Shown here piece after piece: positions 56,115-64,000 of a DNA stretch of 64,000 bases (positions are counted from its first letter, which is position 1; each line of letters begins with the position of its first letter). Both the position numbers and the translations under genes were made by a program. Under the pieces are notes generated by a model. That model did no database searches. It was not told the origin of the DNA and worked only from the letters and a program-made list of their open reading frames with translations. The DNA is taken from positions 62,001 through 126,000 of the forward strand of contig JADNRV010000113.1 in the NCBI GenBank assembly GCA_015499995.1, read 5' to 3'. Source of the DNA: Flammula alnicola (Eukaryota > Basidiomycota > Agaricomycetes > Agaricales > Strophariaceae).

Positions 56115-57743
56115 CTATCTTCCCAACCAGTTGTTGAACACCTTTGCATTGCACGAACTTAACAGTACCGATTGGTACTCCCATCTCTGATCGCCGACGC
56201 AAGAACCTGAGGATATCCCCCCGAAAGGCATGAAAGGATTGTTACTGAAAGAGGCGTAAACAAATGAAATTTCGGTCAGATGAGGGAAGAGTATGACTTG
56301 TTCTCCTGTTTCTGAGTCGGTAATACGAGTACCAAGGACTGGAAGAAGACGGCCGAATGTGTCGGTTTGTGTCATGCGCAAAGTCTCGACTTTCGGGAAG
56401 AAAAGTAAAGCATCAATGAGGTGTCCCACGATAATTGGAGACTGGATATCGGAAAGGTTAAGGAAGAAATCATTTGCTTCCGAACCGGCGATTTGTAGGA
56501 GGGAAATGAAGGGAAGAAGTATGTCCGTGAAATCCACGGCGCTTTCAGCGGACCAAATGACAGAGAAGATACCGTTTCCCGATGGGTGATGATGGGTGTT
56601 TGTTAACGAGAGTTCCATGGGGTACATTGATAATAATGAAATGCCTTTTCTCCTGGACACCGGGTCGATGGATCTAGATCTCAATATTCGGTCAAAAGTC
56701 GATATCATAGAGTGGAGGTGATCATTGACGGCGGTATTGAGACATCTGATATCTATGTTACAGTCCCAAGGAAAATTGAGGTGGGCGAGGATCACGCTGC
56801 AGGATGTAAGGTTGCCTTGGAGCTTGATGGATTCGAGTTGTGGCAGCCTAATGTATTTTTCAGGCAGGGGGGCCAACGTCTCGCTTGTAGTTTCCCAGAC
56901 ACAGTACACCAACTCGAGGTTTTTCAGTTTCGGCATGCCTTCAAGGGCGCGCAGCCACGCTACAGCTGTAAGGCCCCGAGGTGCGCCAGACTTCATGCGG
57001 GCAAATGTACCCGCTACTAAGAGTGAGGTGAGATGTTGGAAGGAAAGGGATTTAGGTTGGCATATGAATCCTTTTAGATGGAGTATTCGAAGCTGAGGAG
57101 CATGTCCGTCGAAAAGAGTCGTAGGCAACTCTACGTCCAGATGCCCCGGAAACCCACGAATGAGGGAAAAGGACTGAAGGTTTGATAACCGTCGCGTTAG
57201 GACTGGTACCAAATGCTCCCATTGTGGTCTGGTGGGTTTAATGACTAATATACGGGATCTGTTGATGAGTGGCAAAGCCAGGTCGAAGATGCCGTCTGTG
57301 ATATCGATTCCGTGTGAGCTGAAGTCCAGCACGGCAAGAAGGGACCAAGTCTGAGCTTCATGGAGCGACGGCATCTTCCAATACTTCCAACGAGTTATCG
57401 ATGGAAGGATGATCGCAAGCGAGGCAGACCCTGTACGTGAAATCACTTTCTCTATCCACGGCAAAGGATCTCCAAAATCCAAAGATGATGCCCAGATCAT
57501 TGGGAATCTGAGCGCGAACTGCCTCCATTTATGGAATACTTGCGATGTTCTTCGTGTCGTCCGGCTAGGACAGTGTATGCACTCGAAATCGAGAGAGGCG
57601 TTGAGCATGAATATTCTTGACAAAATGTCATCGTCAAGCGTGGAAATAGGGGCTCTGGAATTGAATATACGACGATCCTCTAGGGTCGGTAGATTTGGAG
57701 GAGGGGTAAGCTCCGCGTCGTAAAAGAGGGAATCGTCGGACAT
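56115..57743 (-). CDS. F-box-like protein, 542 residues, intronless
   Basis: Single uninterrupted frame starting MSDDSLFYDAELTPPPNLPT at 57743. The F-box-like part is ISTLDDDILSRIFMLNASLD, then TSQVFHKWRQFALRFPMIWA, a common agaricomycete F-box opening (TSQVCRxWRxxAL). LRR-like sequence follows (LQSFSLIRGFPGHLDVELPT, QLRILHLKGFICQPKSLSFQ, MPKLKNLELVYCVWETTS). The C-terminus ends VFNNWLGR at 56115. A broken copy lies at 60985-61830 on the same strand. Role as SCF adaptor inferred. Confidence 0.8.
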   Translation of the reverse strand: MSDDSLFYDAELTPPPNLPTLEDRRIFNSRAPISTLDDDILSRIFMLNASLDFECIHCPSRTTRRTSQVFHKWRQFALRFPMIWASSLDFGDPLPWIEKVISRTGSASLAIILPSITRWKYWKMPSLHEAQTWSLLAVLDFSSHGIDITDGIFDLALPLINRSRILVIKPTRPQWEHLVPVLTRRLSNLQSFSLIRGFPGHLDVELPTTLFDGHAPQLRILHLKGFICQPKSLSFQHLTSLLVAGTFARMKSGAPRGLTAVAWLRALEGMPKLKNLELVYCVWETTSETLAPLPEKYIRLPQLESIKLQGNLTSCSVILAHLNFPWDCNIDIRCLNTAVNDHLHSMISTFDRILRSRSIDPVSRRKGISLLSMYPMELSLTNTHHHPSGNGIFSVIWSAESAVDFTDILLPFISLLQIAGSEANDFFLNLSDIQSPIIVGHLIDALLFFPKVETLRMTQTDTFGRLLPVLGTRITDSETGEQVILFPHLTEISFVYASFSNNPFMPFGGISSGSCVGDQRWEYQSVLLSSCNAKVFNNWLGR

Positions 57744-58203
57744 TAGTCGACAGCTCGTTGTTTAAAGGAAGAAGATGACGGTAAACAGCGAAGAAGAGGC
57801 GCTGGATGAGCCGGAGCTAGCCGGAGACATGGTAGTAAGTATGCCAGAACAAAGTCACCCTAAAACCGTAACAAAAGGAGCTCAAAACAGGTAAAATTTG
57901 AATAATATTGTAGAGCTACCGCGAGCGCATCGTTCTTGAAAAGTTGAAGAGATGAAACGAATAAAGGAAGGAGATAATGAAGAAAGACTCAAAGAGTACA
58001 AAAGGGGGGTTCTTTGTGGGATCCAATTTGGCTTTGTTTGTACCACTGGCAGGTGGCAAATGAATTCTTTTCAAGTTTGCAAGTTGCTCGACAAACTCCG
58101 CAAGCGACTGGAGGCTGGCGGTCTCTGGCCTCGCCAATACCCTAGGAAACATATTGAAATAGCCAGGAATCTTTCTTTCTTTACTCCACCACCAAATTCC
58201 CCA
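57744..58203. other. Intergenic; possible orphan first exon
   Basis: No firm gene. A short plus-strand start, MTVNSEEEALDEPELAGD at 57775, runs into a GTAAGT donor and could be the first exon of a gene cut off by the duplicated segment that begins at 58204. Without downstream exons this stays speculative. Confidence 0.3.
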
Positions 58204-60640
58204 GTGCGGTCACGCGCCGGTCGCGTTCTGGCGATCCAGTAATCGCATTTCTGTAACCCCGCGCAGCGGCATTGCCTCACCAAACTGCCGAACGATAAGC
58301 CAACTTTCAACTTCCTCAATCCCGTTGTCTGGATGCTTCCGAGATGTGGTTAGACCGGGACTGGGGAAGCAGGCCACCCTAGGTCGTATGCCAACTTGAT
58401 TTTTTCTATTGGACGACGGCGAGCATGATTCTTCATGGTCTTCAAGTCGGGGTGCAATCGCACGAACAAGCAAGGGCCTCATGTAAGCCGTAGGCGGCCT
58501 TGATGAAGAACCGGACTGAGTGGCAGAAAGCAAGTCTTCCCGGAATTTCTGTTTCCGAAATCAATGACAATCATGGGCGCTTAAAGTGTCCGAAATTCGA
58601 TTCCCTACCCAGACAAGATGTGAACCTCCAGGGCCTTAATCCATAGAGTTATTGCAGCCAGAGTACTGTTCAGATACATGTGTATATAGTACTTAAGGAC
58701 AAATTATAAACTGAACTTCACGCATTTCCTAGCTGCTCTCCCATGTTCTCTTTGCTACTCGATCCAGTGACAAGCGCCATGAAACGCATCATAATTTCAT
58801 GTTTCTCCTTCTCACGCTGGCGTCTGTCATCTAACGCACGACGGCGTTCCTCCGCTTCTACCTCGATGTGGCGTATTTCAGCTGCAGTCTTCTTTTCTTG
58901 GACTTCAAGCTTGAGCTTCTGCCGTTTGAGTTGGATTTCGGCCATTTGTAGCTCATATTTCTGGATCGCGGTAAGCCCTTTTGCTGTATCATCATCTGCG
59001 AAGGTGTTGTTGATTTCAGAATGAATGTCTTCTTCCTCGAATTCTTGGCGGGTGCGTTTACTGTTTCTCTGGGTTTTACGACCGCTGAAAGAAGATAAGT
59101 CATGCGCAGAGGAAAGCGTGGAAAAAATATTAACTAACGGGACAAAGTTGTTGAATACTTGAAAAGCCCCCTTTGATATGATGTTCATATTTTTTTCTTC
59201 TCTGGGCAGATTGTTAACGATGATAACTTCGGACTATCGAAACGGTTAAACACTGTATACAGACATCTGACAGATAGATACCATAAAACTCACATCAGGA
59301 GAAGGGTCTCGAGATTTGGATTCAACAAAGACGCTAGATCTTTCAGTTTCATTGCGTCCCCCGGGCCATCCCTTCTCTGGTGGTTGCATAATTTTTCTGA
59401 TGGTTCCAAAGGGTGATGGTAACGCGCTAGATGACGGAGAGGAGCTGAAGCCTGAGCAGTACAGATTGTATTCGGGTAGTGTCCTCCAATATGCATGTAG
59501 GCGCTTCCATATGGGAAATTCTTCTAGAAGTTCCTCTAATAAAGTTTTAGAAAAACATGTCTTTAAATTGGCGACAGGACTTGCCAAATTTTCGGCGGGT
59601 TTCGCCTCCAATTTTAAGAAGTTCTTCGTACCGCATGTTAGAAGCCGCAGGCCCAATCTCGCTATTGAACTCTTGATATTTTCGCTTCCACCTGAGTGTA
59701 TGAGCACTTTAACTGGGTTAAATAAAGACTTGAGACTCACTTGAAAAAACGGGTTCCAATTAGATTACCAAGACGATCTCTGCCAGCTTCAGTCTTGAGG
59801 TCTCTGCGGACAGCTGGATCACTATCAGAAGAAAAGAAGTGCTTGGCCGCCCTGACGATGCATTGGTTCTTGCTTATTGTTCGTGTCCCTTGCAGCGACG
59901 TCGGCGAGAACAAAATTTCCCTCTCGAGAGGATGCTTATCGATCCAGTCGAGTAGGCAGGCGTCGTTGGCGGGATCTCCAATCCAGTCTATAACGGAACG
60001 GGACTCGGATTCGTATGATTGGGGTGACCAGTTGCCATTGGCTTCAAATCAAGTAGTAAGTAGGCGACTTCATGCACGAAGAGGTACATTATTAATTCAC
60101 CTAAGAAGTCTTGAATTGTCTGTGGAGACATGATGGCGTCCGGAGCTGGCTGGAAGTTTGGGGGCGAATGCGGTAGCGAACTCAACTTCACGAAATTTAT
60201 ATCCCTTAAATACCTGGAGCGATCAACAAGCCAGCCATCAAAAGCTTAAAAAATAGTATGAGGTTTGTTTGTTTAATCCTGATAATTCCACTGACTTCAA
60301 ATTGACTTAAGCTTGCATTCACCAGGGTTGGTACAGCGTAATATAAACGGCGAATAGGTGGATGAAGCAAGCTCTTAGAGGGAAATCTATCGGAAACAAA
60401 ATACAGGGTAATGGGATAATGGACTCGAGACTTATTTTCGCACTGGCATGCACTATGTGCGCCAACACTACGCACTTGAAAGAGTTTTTGGGAGAGCTGT
60501 GAATCGATAGGCCTCGTGGGACCTGATTCGGCCGATGGGCGCTTGCTGATGAATGCAGCAGTGATCACACTGCGAAAGTCGGCGGATCACACCTTGGACC
60601 TTAACATGTCGGTGACAATAGCCCTCTCTTTCCGTACCCT
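58204..60640. repeat. Segmental duplication copy 2 (inverted relative to 23871-26333)
   Basis: Reverse-complement match to 23871-26333 over the whole length, about 90% identical by eye with many small indels. It includes the leader region found upstream of the Nudix gene in copy 1, but no Nudix gene follows here. That suggests copy 1 is the source locus or that the unit ends precisely at that promoter. It holds a coiled-coil family gene at 58718-60131. Confidence 0.85.
58718..60131 (-). CDS. Agaricomycete-specific helical/coiled-coil protein (copy 3)
   Basis: Twin of the gene at 24395, in opposite orientation. Start MSPQTIQDFLDW at 60131 across an intron; helix-rich domain; LLEEFPIWKRLHAYWRTLPE with YNLYCSGF; a Ser/Pro linker with FGTIRKIMQPPEKG; then the coiled coil LQMAEIQLKRQKLKLEVQEK and RHIEVEAEERRRALDDR, with the stop at 58718. 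The intron at 59536-59584 has the same GC donor (G|GCAAGT) as the other two copies. One T is missing just before that donor relative to copy 2, and other small indels make full integrity uncertain. It may be a decaying copy. Confidence 0.55.
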
Positions 60641-60984
60641 CCTTTGCGTTCGAGATCTTACCTCTAATATTATACTTTCCAGAGCAAGGGAAGTATCGTT
60701 AAATCAACAGTTACTTAAAATCTCCGAGTCAGATCAATTGGCGAGTCTTTGTAGGTTTTTATTCGACTCTGATGTGGATCCCAAAATTGCTTATGCATAT
60801 ATAGTAAGCACACGTTCGACGCCACTCTTCAAGCCAAGCAACTCGCCGCCCTCAGGAGCCTTCCCACAGTCGTCGCCATCGCATACATACGACGGATCTT
60901 CCACGTACTGGGCTTTGATTCTGTCGACCATGCTGATACCCTGGAATTGAATTAATGACGAACACGATTATTGACGAGCTTCGA
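60641..60984. other. Short unassigned stretch
   Basis: A plus-strand frame runs through here to 60950 but has no family resemblance I can name. It starts inside the duplicated segment, so I do not call it a gene. Confidence 0.35.
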
Positions 60985-61830
60985 TTCGTAGACAACACCA
61001 AGCAAAGCATCAACGAGGAGGCGTCCCACGATAATTGGAGACTGGATATCGGTAAGGCTAAGGAAGAAATCATTTGCTTCCGAACCGGCGATTTGTAGGA
61101 GGGAAATGAAGGGAAGAAGCATGTCCGTGAGCGGACCAAAAGACAGAGAAGATACCTTTTTCCGACGGGTGATGATGGGTGTTTGTTAACAAGAGTTCTG
61201 TGGGATAGATTGATAATAACGAAATGCCTTTTTTCCTGGACACCGATGGATCTCAATATTCGGTCAAAAGTCGATATCATGGAGTGGAGGTGATCATTGA
61301 CGGCGGTGTTGAGGCATCTGATATCTATGTTAGAGTCCCAAGGGAAATTGAGGTGGGACAGGATCATGCCGCAGGATGTAAGGCTGCCTTGGAGCTTGCA
61401 GATGGATTCGAGTTGCGGCAGCCTAACGTCTTTGGCGCAAGGGGCTCAACACTCCGCCTTTAATTTCCCGGAAACAGTAAGTTCGTTCGAGGTTTTCGAG
61501 TTTCGGCATGTGTTCAAGTGCGCCTATCCACGCTGCCGCTGTAAGGGCCTGAGGTTCACGAGAAGCAATGCTGGCACTCGGTGTACCCATTAGTGACAGT
61601 GAGGTGAGGTAAGATGTTGGAAGGAAAGGGATTCAAGTTGGCATATGAATCCTTTCAGATGGAGTATTCGAAGCTGGGGAGGATGTCCGCCGAAAAGGGT
61701 CGTAGGCAATGCTAAGTCTTTGTTCGAATAAAATCCGCAAGGAGTGGAAAAGCCGTTTACATATAGTTCTAGATTGCGACAAGTTAATGGTCTTGTGTCT
61801 TTCACCAAAATTCAGAACCAACCGTCGCAG
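60985..61830 (-). pseudogene. Broken partial copy of the F-box gene at 56115-57743
   Basis: Nucleotide and protein similarity to the intact gene is clear: HLNFPWDSNIDIRCLNTAVN and DHLHSMISTFDRILRS match it almost exactly, as do LRILHLKGFICQLESLSFQH and further pieces, in the same order and strand. The start region is missing, several indels and stops break the frame, and the C-terminal end is cut off near 60985. It lies just beyond the inverted duplication, which separates it from its parent. Confidence 0.8.
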
Positions 61831-62036
61831 AACGGTATAGTCCTTCTGTATTCAACTTGAAGGATCACCACAGCACGTCATGCTATCTGCTGAACAGACC
61901 GATTGCTTCATTCTTCAAAAATAAAGAAAACACATTAACCACAGGATAAGAAATAATCACAAGACATAGAAATAATCACAAATATACATATCGAAAAACA
62001 CCCTGAACTTGGTAACCCTCAAGCTCCATCCTGCTC
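61831..62036. other. 3' flank of the DJ-1 gene
   Basis: Short AT-rich intergenic stretch; nothing recognised. Confidence 0.4.
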
Positions 62037-63155
62037 TCAAAAAGGCGTATCCGCAGGGAAGACCATATGCCCACGGATCTCTTCGCGCCTCTCAGCCCCA
62101 CAGAGCAGCTCGACGAGTGTGAGCGCGAACGGGAACGCTGTGCCTAAAAACGCGAAGCCGGATGTGAGCCAAGGTCGATTTAGGATGATTTACAGTGAGG
62201 GGTGGGTGTGCAGGTATATTACATGAGTTGAGATTGAGAGTGGAAATACATACCTGGACCTCGACTATGTGGAATTTTTTTTATCACGGTGTTGAGTTGC
62301 ACGCTGGTTTCACGGTGATGGGTTGAGGGGATTAATTAACGTACCTCGTTATTAGGTTATCGGAAACGACAACTGGATCTTCGAGGTATTCGAAATCTGA
62401 CGACGAAGTGGGGGAAAAGGCGAATTAAATTAGAAAGACGTCAGGCGTCCAGAGCTGGAATCAAGTCCTATTCTCACCGTGTTCAAGCTGTGCCTTGACG
62501 CTAGGATGCGACGTCAGTGGCTGTTTCGGCAGTTTCGCGGTTTTCGCTGCTAGGCTGCCTACATGGATCATGGACGGACGTAAAGTGAAAACAAACTCAA
62601 CCAAAAGAAAAGCACGAACGTACCCGCACAAATCATCCCCACGAGCTTATTCCTCTCCACATACCGCCTAATGACCTCCTGCACCGACGGGTGCTTGGAC
62701 ATCGTATCCGCGCCCTTCGCGCCCCCGGGAATGACGAGCAGATCGTACATGTCCTGCAGAGAAAAAGTAAAAGGAAAAAGTTCAGTGATGCCAATGATCA
62801 GAACGCATGTGCACGCATGGTGGCGGAGGTGGATTTGAAAGACTTTGGAAAGACACTGACAGGCCCACAATGGTTAAGATCAAAGTACACATCCGGCATG
62901 ATGTTGATCCCGCGCGATCCTCTCGCCGACGGGGGGCTCACGTTCTGCGCTAGCAGCCCGGGAGAGGAGACGTCGGGGACGTACGCGGACACGGTGTGTA
63001 CGCCGCCGCGTACGAGGGTGTCGTACGTGATGGTACTAGAACAGAAGGCAGTTCAAGTTAAATGGTTGCATCCGAGCTACAAGTGGCTAGTCGACTTGAA
63101 CTTACAACTCCATCTCTTCCGTCCCATCGGCGATCAAGACTAAAGCTGAAGGCAT
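62037..63155 (-). CDS. DJ-1/PfpI family protein (PARK7/glyoxalase III-like)
   Basis: Homologue of DJ-1, an oxidative-stress protein with glyoxalase/deglycase-type activity reported in the family. Start MPSALVLIADGTEEME at 63155; the conserved Glu is in EEME. Next exons: DTLVRGGVHTVSAYVPDVS (a VTVAG-like strand), SRGINIMPDVYFD, DMYDLLVIPGGAKGADTMSK with the PGG loop, and VIRRYVERNKLVGMICAG with the nucleophilic Cys in ICAG. The chain then continues SLAAKTAKLPKQPLTSHPSV, DFEYLEDPVVVSDNLITSR, GPGTAFPFALTLVELLCGAE, ending VFPADTPF at 62037. Five or six exons joined by GT-AG introns give about 200 residues, the usual length. No targeting signal. Confidence 0.88.
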
Positions 63156-64000
63156 ATTTAAATTGCGGGTAGTAGAAATGGTAGAAAATCGCCTCAACGA
63201 TGCGGATCGAAGGGCTCGATGTGAAGACTTGAAGAGGTTGATGTTGAAGGAAGACGCAACCATCACTGACGACATTGACCTCAGTCCTCCGGTCCAGGAA
63301 CCATTCCTGGAAAGGAAAGTAATCATGTGATGTCCCGCCGTTTTCCGCGTCATCGCTGTCATCGGTCGCCGTGTCGCAACGGAACGCTTGGAGGACGACA
63401 AAAACGGTCTAGAAACAAGAAATTTTTTGTTTTTGCATTTCGGAAATGTAGGCCCAGCGCTACGACTCATCACCCCATTTTACTCTGAACCCTTAAACCT
63501 CGAACTTGAATTCATGAAATTGACGCGAAAGATCTAGCCCAGCCTTCTCCGAGTGATGTACGTATGATTGCGTAGCGCTAGCACACCATTTGGAGTTCCT
63601 TGCGTTGCAATCAGTGCTCAAATGGATAGCTCCGACGCTCTCTATGACGCATAAATTATCCTTCGTCAATTCTGACTATCTGGAATTTAAATGCACGATA
63701 AAGCAGGATAAAGCGGTGTTAACCTTGCGGGCGCTTAATATCCGCCATTCAGTTCGTTCACGAGAATAAGTTCAGCAGGGACCCTTCTCGCAGTACCCGA
63801 ACTCTGGTTCAATGCAATCCATCTGCTTGCTCTAGACTCACTCCCACCAGCATCCCCGAATCGTCGTTGGGTCTTGAACTCTGTGTATGGTAACCGCCGT
63901 AAATTGGTACCAGGGTCAGCCATTGCAGGTAACCTTCCGAGAGTAACCATCATGTACACCGATGGCCGTACCATCTGTGAAGTCACTGAGCTAAATTCCT
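63156..64000. other. Intergenic and window edge; possible partial gene
   Basis: The DJ-1 promoter lies at the left. A minus-strand frame at 63735-63986 ends in VPAELILVNELNGGY and could be the last exon of a gene continuing beyond the window, but I cannot name it or confirm its splice acceptor. Confidence 0.3.

Noticed and set aside
57952..58242. 96-codon plus-strand frame crossing the duplication border
   Set aside because: Runs from unique into duplicated sequence and has no counterpart in copy 1; likely chance.
1..64000. tRNA genes, rRNA genes and CRISPR arrays
   Set aside because: I found no convincing tRNA A/B-box pair, no rRNA-like sequence and no regular spacer-repeat array; CRISPR is not expected in a fungus.

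Overview
This window is nuclear DNA of a filamentous basidiomycete, almost certainly an agaricomycete. Genes are cut by many 50-70 bp GT-AG introns, F-box/LRR genes recur, and several gene families are ones I know only as large agaricomycete expansions. A heme-thiolate peroxidase and an Spt5 with TPAWN C-terminal repeats fit a mushroom-forming fungus. Species cannot be read from the sequence.

Layout. 1-13.0 kb: a three-gene cassette of agaricomycete-expanded families. Genes A (1900-3930, -) and B (4206-4854, +) are divergent and lie beside a large transposase-like gene C (4884-13022, -). A hAT-type MITE sits in an intron of A, and a 3.5 kb repeat-rich insertion turns a 60 bp intron of C into a 3.6 kb one. 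13-23 kb: a possible membrane-anchored mitochondrial protein, an F-box gene, a USP-like protein that lacks its catalytic Cys and His, and one member of a coiled-coil family. 22.9-26.3 kb: a cut-off F-box gene, then a 2.45 kb segment that recurs inverted at 58.2-60.6 kb; both copies carry a member of the same coiled-coil family. 26.3-32 kb: a DUF4743-Nudix gene, two adjacent TIR elements with perfect 8 bp target-site duplications, a heme-thiolate peroxidase and a nucleotidyltransferase-like gene. 32-44 kb: F-box gene, amino-acid permease, YIP1-family gene, kinase-like gene and a small 90-residue protein gene. 44-54 kb: a housekeeping block with MIC12, BRO1, MIC10 and SPT5. 54-64 kb: two F-box genes, the inverted duplicate, a broken F-box copy and a DJ-1 family gene.

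The housekeeping genes serve mitochondrial cristae (MIC12, MIC10), endosomal sorting (BRO1), Golgi traffic (YIP1) and transcription elongation (SPT5). The rest is lineage-specific or mobile. Several conserved genes (YIP1, MIC12, BRO1, permease C-terminus, gene B) are read only by assuming one-base losses, mostly in short G/C/T runs. SPT5, MIC10, the peroxidase, the Nudix gene and the long F-box genes are clean. Either the assembly has local homopolymer errors or these genes are decaying. Family assignments rest on motif recognition by eye, with no database search.
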